Source of the DNA: Megaustenia siamemsis | Lineage: Eukaryota; Mollusca; Gastropoda; Stylommatophora; Ariophantidae | Length of the DNA: 64,000 bases | Reading direction: 5' to 3' | Assembly (NCBI GenBank): GCA_032433765.1 | Contig: JAVIAB010000047.1 | Span: 14,683,107 to 14,747,106, forward strand | Shown here: positions 1 to 11,395 of the stretch, one piece after another | Numbering within the stretch: position 1 is the first letter of the stretch | Layout: each line of letters opens with the position of its first letter | Made by a program: the position numbers and the translations under genes | The notes under the pieces: generated by a model | What the model was told of the DNA's origin: nothing | Databases searched by the model: none | What the model saw: the letters and a program-made list of their open reading frames with translations, nothing else

Positions 1-790
1 GGTATGCTGATGATACAGTCTTAATCGCTAAGAGTGAAAATGAGTTACAAGAAATGTTGGACATTATAGTGAAAGAAAGCAAAAATAAAGGACTCAGCCT
101 TAGTAGCAAAAAGACAGAGGTAATGGTAACAACAAAGAAAAAGACATAACTTTAGTGCAAAATAAAAACAAGTGGAACAATATTAAAACAGGTACATGAA
201 TTTAAATATTTGGGAACTTTGTTAACCTCAGACGGAAGATATACAAAAGATGTGAGATGCTGAATGGCTTAGGCAAAAGCAGCTTTAAAAAAATGAGGAA
301 GATACTATGCAATCCATTTTTTTAACAATAGAAACAGAAAAATATTTCTTAAATGTTATGTAGAGCCAGTCTTAACATATGGATGTGAATCATGGACAAT
401 AGGACAACACACAAGAAAATCACTGGAGTCTGTAGAAATGTGGTTTTACAAAAGAATGTTGAGAGTACCATGGACAGCTAAGAAGAGTAATGAAGATGTT
501 CTGAGAGAGGTCAAAGCAAAAAGAGAGCTAATTTCCAATATTAGGAAGAAACAATCATAGTTTTTTGGCCGTGTAATGAAAAGAGAACAACTGGAATATA
601 TTGTAACAACTGGAAAAATTGAGGGACGAAGACATAGAGGGAAGCAAAGAGAAAAAATGCCAGACAGCTTAAGAGAATGGCTTGGCAGAAGGTCAACAAC
701 AGAAATGATAAATAGCTGCCGAGATCGAAAGTTGTGGAGAGACATGATCACCTACGCCAATAGGCCCGGTACTTGATGATGATGATGTTA
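1..790 (+). mobile_element. RTE-A LINE fragment, 3' end
   Basis: The window opens inside a reverse transcriptase: RYADDTVLIAKSENELQEML in broken frames, then EPVLTYGCESWTIGQ, FYKRMLRVPWTAKKSNEDVL, TGKIEGRRHRGKQREK and DRKLWRDMITYANRPGT with a stop at 774-776. A GATGATGATG tail follows. Several stops and frameshifts make it inactive. The C-terminal layout is that of RTE-like non-LTR elements. The family label is mine. Confidence 0.85.
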
Positions 791-885
791 ATCAAAATAT
801 AAATGTTGATCACTTTGTAGATGCTAATATTTTTGATAATCGAATTATAAATGTTGATCACTCTGCAGATACTAATATTTAAATT
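788..885 (+). repeat. 48-bp tandem array, left part
   Basis: About two copies of a unit with ATGTTGATCACTCTGCAGAT. The same unit resumes at 3690 on the other side of the inserted LINE. Confidence 0.75.
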
Positions 886-897
886 AATTAAATTATA

Positions 898-3687
898 TTG
901 TCGCTGAACGACGATGCTGTGGATGGTCTAGACTCACGTGCACTTACTCAGTCGCACGGTCCAGAACCCGTATCCACATTATAAACTGACCAAATCCAGG
1001 AAACAGCTCTGCAGCACGTGGATACACTGTGAGCCTTTTACAAAATAGATGAATTACGCGTCCTTGACGACAGACCGGCGTAAACAAACCGCCATTTTTT
1101 GACGTGTTCAATAGTGCAATCAACAACAAAGATGAGTATCAGTGATCAAATTAAGAAATTGTAGCAAAATGCAATGAATCAAAAGAAGCAAAGTGATTTA
1201 CATCAAATAGAAAGCGCGTACAATCACATGATCCCTTCAAATATCAATCAAAACAAACAAATAAACAGAAAAGTTCACTGGAAATCAGCACTTATCTGTG
1301 AGTCCTCTGAAGAAGACAGCGAACAGGGCGTCATATTCAATCCCTGCTTGCCCGCTACATTGAGCAGACGGACCAAAGAAATGAGACTGTAAGAATGAGG
1401 ATCCAGGGATCGCTGTCAAAATTGTGTAAGGATGTAGTGCTGGAAGAAGATCTCACAATCACAACCGATACCATTCGCACGACACTTAAAAGGTCACACA
1501 ACATTGCTCCTGGTCCAGATGGTGTTCGATACGATGATATAGGCGATTTAGCTGACGACGACTTGAAAAAACTGGCCAAAGAGTTTAATGCCAGTATTCG
1601 GAGTGACCAGATTAAGGAGGAGTGGCTACACAGCTACTTACTACCGCTACCGAAGCCAAACAAGGACCATTCTCAGATCAGTCCCTACAGAATCATCACA
1701 ATGCAGAACATTGAGGGCAAGCTGCTGGAGAAAATAATTGCCCGTGTCCTCACCTGTCACCTTGAACAGAAACGTGCATTCCCACCCACACTTGGAGGTT
1801 ATAGATATAACAAAGAGACCTGGCTCGACGCGGCAGTCTTTGCTTATGACGTCTTCGAAGGCTTCCACAGACGAGAGGAGATATGTGCTGCTGCTATAGA
1901 TCTGGAGGATGCATCAACAGGGTACCATTTGAATATCTCATGCATATACTCCTCAAACTGACGGTGCACCCCTTCCTCATTAGATGGATCGCCGCGGCAC
2001 TGTTTCAGAGGAAGGTGATACTCAGATGTGGAAGTTGGTCTTCTGAGCTAACATCCATTTGTCCAGGGCTGCCACAAGGCTCACCAGTTCTATTTAACGT
2101 GTACACAATAACGATCACGGAACAACAGCTGGATGGGAGAAGAAGAACTGTGACTTTTGCTGAAGATATTCCGGTATATCGACAGGGAAGAGACAGACGG
2201 GGAATTGCCTCCACAATGCAAGACGAACTCGATCGCTTTTCTTCCTGGTGTGGGGTTTCAGGTGCCTTGGTTAATCCTAATAAAGCATCAGTTTCATGGT
2301 TCTCCCTTAACAATCATATCGTTAATACGACCACACAGGTAGTACGAATGGGAGCTGATGAGGTGACCAGGGACAAGTTGATGACATACCTCGGAGTTAA
2401 GTTTGATCACAGCCTGTGTTTTTGGGACCACGTCAACCATGTGATAACAAAATCCCGCAAAGGATTAGCCGCCTAGAAGGTCATGGCAGCTGCCAACATC
2501 GAGCTGAGGCTACTTACTCTTCTGTTCCAGGGATTAGTCTTCGCATCAATCGAGGAGGCCCTAGCAATTATTACTGTCAGTACGACTCAAATTGATAGGC
2601 TGGAGAAAATACAAAATGAAGCCATGCGCATTATCCTGGGATGTACACGGTACACTTCCTGTGTAGCAATAAGGTATCTTCTTGACTTTCCAACCATGGA
2701 TGACAGAATCAAGATCGGGCGAGTACGAGCATACCTGAAGATTAGTACAGATAAAGTGCATCCATTGCACTACGTGCTCAACACAGGGAAAGGTGCCAGG
2801 CTAAAAAAATGCAAGTCATGGGTGGGCCGAGCAGAAGATGTCATCAAACAGGTCTGTGGGCTTACCAATATCAGCGTTGGTGAGGAGTGGATACCGGTGC
2901 CTACGTCGTTCAAGGGGACTTTCTCGTGTATTGTCACATTCAACACGAAAAGTAGGAAACAGAACCCGGTCGTTGTTAATGCTGAGGTCAACGGTCTCAT
3001 CTGCGATAACACCGATGAGAAAAATGCAGTCATCTATACAGACGGATCTGTAAGACGACACCAAAGAAGTGCATGGGCATTTACAGCACGCTCGGCAGGC
3101 AGAATAGTCTACGAAGACAGTGGTGCATACGTCATGACCACGAGTAGCATGACAATGGAGGTGATGGTAGTGACCAAGGCATTCAAATGGTTAGAGGCAC
3201 AAGACTACACCCACGCATGTATACTGAGTGATTCGATGAGCATGATAGAAAAAAGTGGAGGCGGGCTTTGTACGCATGCAATGGGTAGAGTCGTTGCAGA
3301 AATCCAAAATACGTAAGGTCACCTTTGTCTTTGTCACTGAACATGCGGAGTACGGGGATATGAAAGAGTGGACAGGTTGGCTAGCTACGCTGTCGTTGAG
3401 GACGGGCAACCAATGGATCGGGCGAACATCACCAATGCCCTCCGAGATGTGAGAAGAGCACAGGACTTCGACAAACACAGATCCACGTCACTTCTTCGGA
3501 TGATGGAAATGGGGAATTAAGGTGGGCACAGCCAGAAATGAGAAACTTAGTGGCCGTGTAAGAAGACTTATCAACCAACATAGAACTGGAGTCGTCAGTC
3601 GCTGGACACTGCGGGAATTGTTGAGGAGGGGATCTGAGCACCTATGGACATGTCTGGAGTGCAATGATGATGACCCGCAAATAACTC
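898..3687 (+). mobile_element. RNase H-bearing LINE (I/Nimb-like), degenerate, with target-site duplication
   Basis: Broken frames give an RT and an RNase H. At 1395-1961: APGPDGVRYDDI, LLPLPKPNKDHSQISPYRII and an AIDLEDAS motif A. At 1883-2476: GLPQGSPVLFN, and TFAEDIPVY where a YADD-type box is expected, so one catalytic Asp appears replaced by Glu. At 2483-3316 an RNase H domain begins with AVIYTDGSVRR and SAWAFTA. The 3' end encodes HLWTCLECNDDD, then a stop. At least three frameshifts or stops. The 12-bp AATTAAATTATA flanks it at 886-897 and 3688-3699. I/Nimb clade placement is inference from the RT plus RNase H order. Confidence 0.8.
1395..3316 (+). pseudogene. RT-RNase H polyprotein of the LINE, frameshifted
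   Basis: Three overlapping frames (1395-1961, 1883-2476, 2483-3316) carry successive parts of one protein: fingers/palm, palm/thumb, then connection and RNase H. A stop near 2475 separates the second from the third. RNase H continues into 3330-3530 in another frame. The reading supports one ancestral ORF, now dead. Confidence 0.78.
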
Positions 3688-3689
3688 AA

Positions 3690-3865
3690 TTAAATTATAA
3701 ATGTTGATCACTCTGCAGATACTAATATTGATATTAATCAAATTATAAATATTGATCACTCTGCAGATACTAATATTGATATTAATTAAATTATAAATGT
3801 TGATCACTCTGCAGATACTAATATTGATATTAATCAAATTATAAATATTGATCACTCCGTATATG
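3690..3865 (+). repeat. 48-bp tandem array, right part
   Basis: CTCTGCAG-like landmarks fall at 3711, 3759, 3807 and about 3855, a clean 48-bp period. The period is a multiple of three, so an open frame of repeated ININISICRVINIYNL appears on the minus strand; it is an artefact of the repeat. Confidence 0.85.
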
Positions 3866-4339
3866 TTGATCGAATTTTAGTAAATGTATTGTTGATGCTT
3901 GTGTTTGATATTGTACAAGCAGATACCTCTAATTCTGGGTTGCCTAACTACTACGCCTGTTTCTTGTCTCTCTTAAAAGAACATATGTTTACGGAGAACG
4001 ATGTATTATGCTGTTATGTCTGCTCCTTTTGACCCAACATATCCGAATTCACTGTGATTGCCGTTTCTGATCGTATTATTTTCGTTATTTATCACCTGCT
4101 TTATGCCAGAGGTTTGCACACTACGACCCGAGCGCAAGAACCGGCCGCCAAGCTATTTTGACCGCCCTTTATATGGTGTATAAGATTTTAAAAGTTCACT
4201 TCCTTCTGCCCATGATTTTGTTTTATTCGTCATCTTCTTCTAAGGAACCATTATCTGTGCTTTGTTCTTGTGTTTCTTGGCATGTAACTGTCTTTAATTT
4301 TGGTTCTGGCTCTTGTTTTGATACTGTCGAAGGCACCAC

Positions 4340-5330
4340 GCAAAGGTACCACAAGAGGCGAGGAAATTTTCAAAGCTCTGGAGCTCGCTTTTAAAGATTT
4401 TGGATTAAATTGGGACAGACTTTGTGAAGTGACAACAGGCATAGCACCAGCTAAAACTTAGTCAAATGTCAGGCCTGGTTGGTAGAATAAAATTCCACTT
4501 ATTAGATTTTGAATTAGGTTATCTTAGTGTTTTATTCGTACATTTTAATTATTCACCAAGAAAAAATGTGCCCCAAATTGTTTAAAGTTGCTGACATCAT
4601 GCCAGTAGTGGTATCGTGTGTGAACTTATAAAAGCAAGTGTTCAGCCATAATCAATTCCAAGAATTCCTTCATAACGTCGATTCAGAGTATGACAATCTG
4701 CTTTATTGTTGTGGAGTTCGCTGTTCACGTCGGAGGGAAATGCTGAAAAGATGCCATGACTTACGTTCCAAAGTAAAACTTTTCAGAGACATAAATGGTA
4801 GTCCTGTCAAAAAAATTATCGTACCCACAGTGCATCTACCAGCTAGAGTTTTTGGTTGGCATGCCATTTAATAACCTTAATCTAAATTTACAAACATAGG
4901 ACAACTGGTACACAAAACTTTACTGGCATGACAAAGCTTTCCAGAAAAAAAAAACATAAACTATGGGAGAGTAACCTACGAAAAGGAAATACCAGTATTT
5001 TTGTAAGGCTTGGAGAGCAGATAAGTCTTTTATTAATTGCATTATCTATGATGAAAATGATATTTACTGTCAATTTGTGGAGCAATTAACATATTTTACT
5101 GCACAAGAAACAAGGTTCTAATGTTTCTAAACACCATTTGTTATCGACGTAAATGCTGCTCCTACAAAGACAAAAATGGAAATTATTCACTTGCAAGGAA
5201 AACAATAATTTTCAGATCAAAGTGGAGAGACTCAAAGAAACTGGACTTCTAGTGGAGAGACTTAAAGATACTGGACTTCTAAACATCTTATTCCCCACGT
5301 GAACATTCCCCACGTGAACAATTTCCAATA
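4340..5330 (+). pseudogene. hAT-like (ZBED/GTF2IRD2-type) transposase remnant
   Basis: Broken frames read TRGEEIFKALELAFKDFGLN, WDRLCEVTTGIAPA, then from about 4640 QFQEFLHNVDSEYDNLLY, EMLKRCHDLRSKVKLF, DINGSPVK, and further on LWESNL-, QISLLLIALSMMK- and FVEQLTYFTAQETRF-like pieces. The order follows the catalytic domain of domesticated and active hAT transposases of the ZBED5/GTF2IRD2 type. Stops and shifts are frequent. A possible left terminus, CAGAGGTTTGCACAC, lies near 4108. Confidence 0.6.
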
Positions 5331-5595
5331 ATCATATCAAGTGCACAACAATTGTTTCATGGTTCTTTTGTTTCTGAACTATTTTATTTTCAAAACTTAT
5401 GTGAATTAAATCAAAGCAAGAAATCTATTAAATGACATAAATTTAGGAAACTTAATACGCATTATTGTTAGTCAAGTACCACCAAACATTGACAACCTTG
5501 TGTGTAAAGTTCAGGGACAACCCTGTCATTAAACCGGTAAGCTTTCTATTTATAGTTGAATTTTCTATTCCCCCCCCCCTTTTCTGCTTCACCCC
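5331..5595. other. unassigned AT-rich DNA
   Basis: No gene or repeat recognised. A run of C at about 5571-5580 and the TCATCA tail of the next LINE copy end it. Confidence 0.4.
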
Positions 5596-5604
5596 TATCT
5601 CTTT

Positions 5605-6125
5605 CATCATCATCATCATCATGTACCCTGTCGGTTGGCGTAGGCGATCATATCCCTCCACAATCTTCTATCTACAGTGCATCGTATCAGTTCTGTTGTT
5701 GAATGTTTTCCATGCCATGACACCAAGCTATCCAGGATTTTCTCTCTTTGTCGTCCGCGATCTATCTTTCCTTTTATTTTGCCAGTTGTAACCAAGTATT
5801 CCAATTTTCCTCTTCTCATGATGTGCCCAAAAAATGTTGATTGCTTCTTTCTGATGTTTTTTAAGAGCTCCCTTTTTGTGTTGGCCTCTTTGAGAACTTC
5901 CTCATTGGTCTTTTTATCTGTCCATGGAACTTTCAACATTCTTCTGAGAAATCCCATCTCTGTGGCCTCTAATCGTCTTTTCATTTGTTTGTCTACTGTC
6001 CATGATTCGCTTCCATAGGTCAGAATTGGTTCTATATAGCACCGATGAACTCTCTTTCTCATTTTTATTGACATAGATTTGTTGCATACTACTCTCATAC
6101 TACTCTCTTTTCTGTCTTTCAAACT
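5605..6125 (-). mobile_element. RTE-B LINE fragment, 3' end
   Basis: The minus strand reads RVHRCYIEPILTYGSESWTV, LEATEMGFLRRMLKVPWTDK, FFGHIMRRGKLEYLVTTGKI and DRRLWRDMIAYANRQGT, 167 codons without a stop, then the (ATG)n-type tail at 5605-5625. It is one of the least damaged RTE-B ends here. 5' truncated. Confidence 0.85.
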
Positions 6126-6284
6126 CCATACCTAATAAAGTTTTTACATTACAATAGTTTGTGAACGCAATTAGGTAATTTATATAATGACTCCATTAGG
6201 TGACGGTATCTGCCGCTCTGGGTCTTCATAGTTTTAACATCTGGCTCTCAGAAAATGAAAGGTTGCTCACCCTGCTACACAAGA

Positions 6285-6838
6285 AATGCCTAAGAAATAC
6301 ACAAAAGAATAGGAATGGCAAAATGTAATTTTAATGTCATGAAGAACATACTAACATCAAAACAAATAACACCAGGGCTAAAACTAAGAATAGCAAATTG
6401 TTATGTCTTCTCAACATTCCTATATGGTGCAGAAATATGGACATTAAACAAGAAAACAGAACAGAGAATTAAAGCCTTTGAAATGTGGATATATAGAAGA
6501 ATAGGTAGAATTGGATGGAAGGAAAAGAAAACAAACGATGATGTCTTAAAACAAACTAAAAATGAAAAAAAAACTACTAAACACAATTAGAGCAAGACAA
6601 ATGAAATTTTTTGGTCATGTTAAAAGACACAACAGTCTAATAAAAGTAATATTAGAAGGGAAAATACAAGGTAAAAGAGGCAGAGGCAGACCAAGACTAA
6701 CATGGACGAGTAACATCAAAAGATGGAGAAACCAGCCTATGACAACTGCACCATCAAAGCAAGAGACAGAGCAGAATGGCGCTCCATGGTAGCCAACCTT
6801 CGATGCGGAGATGGCACTCGATGATGGTGATGATGACC
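6285..6838 (+). mobile_element. RTE-C LINE fragment, 3' end
   Basis: Frames at 6315-6590 and 6562-6792 give NVMKNILTSKQITPGLKLRI, VFSTFLYGAEIWTLNKKTEQ, MWIYRRIGRIGWKEKKTNDD, then FFGHVKRHNSLIKVILEGKI and the ending EWRSMVANLRCGDGTR followed by GATGATGG repeats. One frameshift joins the two. Confidence 0.85.
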
Positions 6839-6999
6839 TAATTACAAACATATTTGTTCCGAGTTTCATCATCCTGATAAACCTTGACTGCACTCATATA
6901 TTTTTATTTTGTTCCTTCTGGCATCATTGATGATACTTCAATAACGATGCTGTTGTTTTAATTAAAATTGTAAAAAATGCAATGTTCTTATTATTTCAG

Positions 7000-7065
7000 A
7001 TCCAAGCTGTACATTAGCGCCACAACAACAAGTGGAGAACCAATTACTCCAACAGAATTAAACTG
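7000..7065 (+). CDS. internal exon of a single-pass membrane protein
   Basis: A 66-bp exon between TTATTTCAG and GTAAAT. Its first base completes an upstream codon and it ends with two bases of the next. It reads SKLYISATTTSGEPITPTEL followed by N. The phases fit the next exon exactly: TG plus G gives Trp. The exon supplies extracellular sequence just before the membrane-proximal region. Upstream exons were not found in positions 1-6999. Confidence 0.6.
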
Positions 7066-7400
7066 GTAAATAGATTATATATATAAAGTTATATATGAGG
7101 GTAAGGGCAGATTGTTAATTTCATAAACATGCTGAAGACGAATAGTACTTCTTTCTTTCCACATTTGACTTTCATTCAAGAGGAGATAAGAGTTTGTGGT
7201 ATTGTTCACTTCTGCTGGCCTCTCCCTGTTGTTATGTTTCCTATTGTTTCTAATTTCCAATTAATCCATTTTTTTTTCTTGTCGACCCTTGAGTCTGGGT
7301 TATTTTCGCATTGTTTTTATTTGGAGCCTCATTGATCTTTCTGACCTCTCACATGATAAAAAATTGTATTTTTTTTTCTTTATATATTCTAAGGCAGGAA
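7066..7400. other. intron sequence, unassigned
   Basis: Start of the intron after the 7000-7065 exon. T-rich; no element recognised before the SINE at 7414. Confidence 0.4.
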
Positions 7401-7413
7401 TTATTCCTTGCTT

Positions 7414-7900
7414 GTTGATGCGTTCGCCAGCTTTCAACTCTGACAAAGTCCCTAGAGACTAGGAGCTGAACTTTGCGTGTTAATCCATTTTTCCCTGGCA
7501 GCCGTGTGCACAGGGGTCCCTCGTCGCACAGTCAGATAACTCCGACTTCGGAGGTACTCATGTTTTTTTCCATCGATGAGTAACTGACGTTTCAAGCCGG
7601 GCCTCGCTGCCGAGACCAGGGGTGGTTGTCGCAGAGAGAAATCATAAATAAAAATCCCAACCGGTGGAGCTGAGATTTGAACCCACAACCTCTCTGTCCC
7701 GAGGCCTGTGTTCTGCCTCGAGACCACCCAGTCCCCCATGGACTTGGAATATGAGGAAACTGCAACAAGGAACACTTTTCATGCATAGCCTGCAATGGTT
7801 CCTGCCGCCTATCCACCATATACCAGAAGTTCACGTCCCCCCGAAAGTGATGATCGTCATATTTCTTTAAAAATGTATAGCGATTGATACAACAACAACA
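7414..7900 (-). mobile_element. SINE-5, long tRNA-headed element, complete with TSD
   Basis: On the minus strand a tRNA-like head lies inside the element: ACTGGGTGGTCTCGAGGCAG (box A region) and GGTTGTGGGTTCAAATC (box B). The body contains ACCTCCGAAGTCGGAGTTAT and ends in CTAGTCTCTAGGGACTTTGT. ATTCCTTGCTT flanks it at 7403-7413 and 7901-7911. It lies in an intron of the plus-strand gene. Confidence 0.75.
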
Positions 7901-7911
7901 ATTCCTTGCTT

Positions 7912-8855
7912 TTTTTTTCTTCTCAGTTCTTCATTTATGATTTTATCTCTCATGTTGTTCCCTGTCACTAACACATTTCATTTCGGTAGCTGTTATTTTT
8001 ACTTTTTGTTCTTGAGCCTAACGTTCAGGTCTGGCATTGACTGCACAACTTTGGAATGAAGATTCTATTATTGAGTGGTCATTTTTGCCTGTAGTGTTAT
8101 TTCCTTGCTGGACAATAGTGGTGATAGTTGTCCAATGAACTGACAAGCTTTCTTGCAGATATTCAAGACGTTGTTTAAAATATGAAGCCAAAAATAAAAT
8201 AAGGTCATATAATAGCCAATCTGGCACATTCAATGAAGATATAAACTTGTATTGTTTAATTAATTTTCTAAAACTGATTGATTATATAGAGAATAACAAG
8301 CAAGTAATTACTTAGTAATCTAGCAGAACACAAATTGTGCATCCGGTAATTCTACCAAAGAAGTAGGTCCAAAATTATAATGTTATATAAAGTTGCTGTA
8401 AAGCTACATAAAACATGAAAAAAATAAATATAAGACTGTATAAAACAGCTTTAATAAAAAGACGACAGCACAAAGATATAAATGTTTCGGATACAAGACT
8501 CCGTCAGCATGACAAGGCAACATACAAACCAGTTGACTTACAGGACGATTACATAAATAGATTACCACTTAGCTTCAGTAGGACCCTTGGTAGATATGGC
8601 GGTCCACAGGGGAAAACTAAATAAACCTTTCACCTGCAAGTGTCTAGATAACAGTTCACTGTTAAACACCAGTCTACACAGGCAGGGCAGGAAGGATAAC
8701 GTCTTACACAATAAAGAAACAGTGAAATAATGTAAGAGAAATGTAAATAAATGGAAAGGGTAAAGGAGAACCTCTTTTCTGAGGATAAGGACCCTCCATA
8801 GTGAAAGTGAGTGAGTGAGAGAGCGAGAGAGTAGAAGGAAATTAAGGCAGGGGAA
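7912..8855. other. no gene seen
   Basis: AT-rich intronic DNA. A 69-codon open frame at 8415-8624 (MKKINIRLYKTALIKRRQHK) has no recognisable relative and no splice context. Confidence 0.4.
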
Positions 8856-8955
8856 AAAAACAGTTATGGTAGAAAAAAACCAGTTATGGTAGAAAAAAAA
8901 CAGTTATGGTAGAAAAAAAACAGTTATGATAGAAAAAAACCAGTTATGATGAAAA
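8856..8955 (+). repeat. 20-21 bp tandem repeat, about 5 copies
   Basis: Units of the form CAGTTATGGTAGAAAAAAAA with G/A and length variation. Confidence 0.85.
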
Positions 8956-9110
8956 TAATGAAAGAAATGTTCCTTCTTGGATGGAAAGAGCCAAGGCGGG
9001 TTATGAGCTGGTTCTCTAGAATGAAACGGTTGAAGTTGTCATCATAGCAGAGGATGATACCGTTGTCTAGGATGACGTCAGTGCCCTCGTTATCAAAAGA
9101 GTTTGACAGA

Positions 9111-9168
9111 GTGGAATGGCGCTCCATGGTAGCCAACCTTCGATGCGGAGACGGCACTCAATGATGAT
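9111..9168 (+). mobile_element. RTE-C 3' terminus only
   Basis: Reads EWRSMVANLRCGDGTQ then ATGATGATGAT on the plus strand. It abuts a minus-strand RTE-C body. Confidence 0.75.
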
Positions 9169-10640
9169 GATAGATTGAACAAGCTTGGTGATAGGGTGCA
9201 TCCCTGTCTTTCTCCTCTTTTTATATCAGTAGATGTAGAGTTCTCTTTGTTATATTTTATTATTGCTGCTTCCTCACAGTATATTAGTCGTATGTCCATG
9301 TCATCTAGATGTGTCTCTTTTAGGCATTCTATAATTTGTTTGTGGTGTACTCTATTAAAAGCTTTGGTGTAGTCTATGAAGCAGGCATATATTGGTTTGT
9401 TTACTTCTGTGTACTTTTCTATTAATGTTCTCATGCAGAATATGTCTTCTTTTGTCCCGCTACTTTTCCTAAATCCAAATTGCAACTCATCTAATTCAGT
9501 ATTGATTTTGTTCTGAATCCTTCCTTGTATAACTTTTAGCAAAATTTTTGTAACATGGCTCATTAGGCTTATTGTTCTAAAGGCACTGCATTCAACTGCA
9601 CCATTCTTTTTAGGCAATGCAATGAAAGTTGATGTTTTTAGTTCATTTGGTATGTATCCTATATGGTATATGTCGTTGCATATGTCTGTAATCACTTCAA
9701 TGCCAAAATCTTCTAGTGCCTGTATCATCTCTACCTGTATGCTGTCAGGTCCTGCTGCTTTTCCCTATTTCATTGTTTTTATAGCTTTTTCCACTACAGA
9801 TTTTAAGATTTTATAGTCTGATGTACATTTTATAACTGGTTTCTTGTCCCTTTGTTCAGGAAATAGTTCTATTATATATTCCGGCCATCTATCTATAATA
9901 TCTTTATTGTCTGTTAGCATTTTTCTTTTTTTGTCTGCAATGCATCCACCTTCTGTGGTTTTTTTTATTTGTATTAGTCATTCTCTTTATTTATGTGTGC
10001 ATTCCTCTTAAATCTTGTTTGCTTTCCATAGTTTCTATTTCTATAAATTTTTGACTGAGCCAGTCTTCTTTTGCCTTTTTGCACATTTTGCGTATTTCAT
10101 TATCTATTTTATTGTATTTGGCAGTGTTCTTGGCTTGTCTCCTTTCTTCCATTTTTTTATAAGATGGTGTTAGTTATCCATTTTTGTTTTTTTTTTGTTC
10201 TTTTCTCTTTTGGGGAAGGTGTCGCAGGTTTTTTGTATGCTTTTCTTTATGCATTGCCATTTGGTTGTTACTTTTTCATTAGGATTTTCTCTTCTGTATT
10301 GTTCAATTTCTTCTTCTAGCAGCTTCTGGTGTGTGTTCTTTACTTGTATTGTGTAGGTATCTTTAATATATTTTTGATTTACAGCTGTTATATATAGTGG
10401 ATTTGTTAATGAATTAGACTTTTGCTTGTTTCTCTTTAGTTTGATTTTCATTTTAATCATTACAGGATTGTGATCTGAATTAATATCTGCTCCTGGGTAG
10501 GTTTTGGCTTTCTTTAAGCTGTTACGGGACCTTTCTTTTATCATCATGCAATCTATTTGATTCTACTTCTTATCTCCAGGGCTTTTCCATGTGTAGTTTC
10601 CTTTTCTCTTGCTCAAAGTAGGTGTTACATATTATCAGCC
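9169..10640 (-). mobile_element. RTE-C LINE body (EN end to RT), 3' truncated
   Basis: Minus-strand frames give the end of the endonuclease (SRNSLKKAKTYPGADINSDH, NPVMIKMKIKLK), then MIQALEDFGIEVITDICNDI, TSTFIALPKKNGAVECSAFR, QFGFRKSSGTKEDIF, ACFIDYTKAFNRVHHKQIIE and GERQGCTLSPSLFNL. Homology stops there; the palm YADD and thumb are missing. Several stops lie between frames. Confidence 0.85.
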
Positions 10641-10949
10641 GGTTCATAACAACTAGACCTAGAAATGTCCGGCATGGCTCAAACGGAAGATCAAACATTA
10701 TATTTATTTCCAGGTCAATTCAAACCGAAGCTAGGCCTACAAATTGATGCACTTTATGGAAGATTTCGGACACCAGTAACGACGGCAAACTAATGACAGC
10801 AAACGGCGCCTCAACAGAAGGAAGGTTGTACTTGAAAATCGGCTTCTATGAATCGCAGTCTGATAGTGATAAGCAGGTTTACATCGAATCTTAAGCTATC
10901 GGTGGGCCAATCAAAATGTTTTGATGGACCATTACTTGACCCGCGGGCC
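10641..10949. other. probable interior of a hAT-type MITE
   Basis: No coding sequence. The stretch leads directly into the hAT-like terminus at 10951-10967; the other end was not located. Confidence 0.35.
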
Positions 10950-10950
10950 T

Positions 10951-10967
10951 AGGGTTGACCACCCCTG
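10951..10967 (-). mobile_element. hAT-like terminal inverted repeat
   Basis: The minus strand reads CAGGGGTGGTCAACCCT, a textbook hAT end starting with CAGGGGT. CTCTAGAC follows as the possible 8-bp target duplicate, but the partner end was not found. Confidence 0.5.
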
Positions 10968-11129
10968 CTCTAGACCAACCAGTCCTCGCAAGGGATACAA
11001 AATCTTGGGTTTTACTCCTCTGGCAGCTCAACCATTAACACAAAAAAATCTGTTGTAGAGTTGTAAAGTATATTTATTGTTACAAAAACTAAATTTAAAT
11101 ATTTGAGATTGTTTCTCATGCTCTTAAAT

Positions 11130-11395
11130 GTTGTTAACCTCTGATAATTATCTGCCAACACTGCAAGGATTGTTGGCTACCATGGAACCTCATTCTTATG
11201 TTTCTGTTGCATTGATGGTTCACTCTATAACTGATGACCCACTTCCCACTCTTGATGTTTTCAACACATTTTAGAGTTTGTCCGCATTTTTTTCTTTGTA
11301 TTTTACCTGCTAAAATTGCTTTTATTAGGCTGTTATATCTCTTACGTACCAAAGTAATTTGTTTTGCTCGGAACCTATTTAATTCATCATCATCA
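11130..11395 (-). mobile_element. RTE-C-related 3' fragment, diverged
   Basis: Minus strand: RAKQITLVRKRYNSLIKAIL, AGKIQRKKCGQTLKCVENIK and a decayed end with TTGATGATGA-type tail. More diverged than other RTE-C copies, so older or a sister family. Confidence 0.65.

Noticed and set aside
3595..3855. Minus-strand ORF with a 16-residue repeat
   Set aside because: It is the translation of the 48-bp tandem array.
8415..8624. 69-codon ORF as a gene
   Set aside because: No relative, no splice or promoter context, and similar lengths arise by chance in AT-rich DNA.
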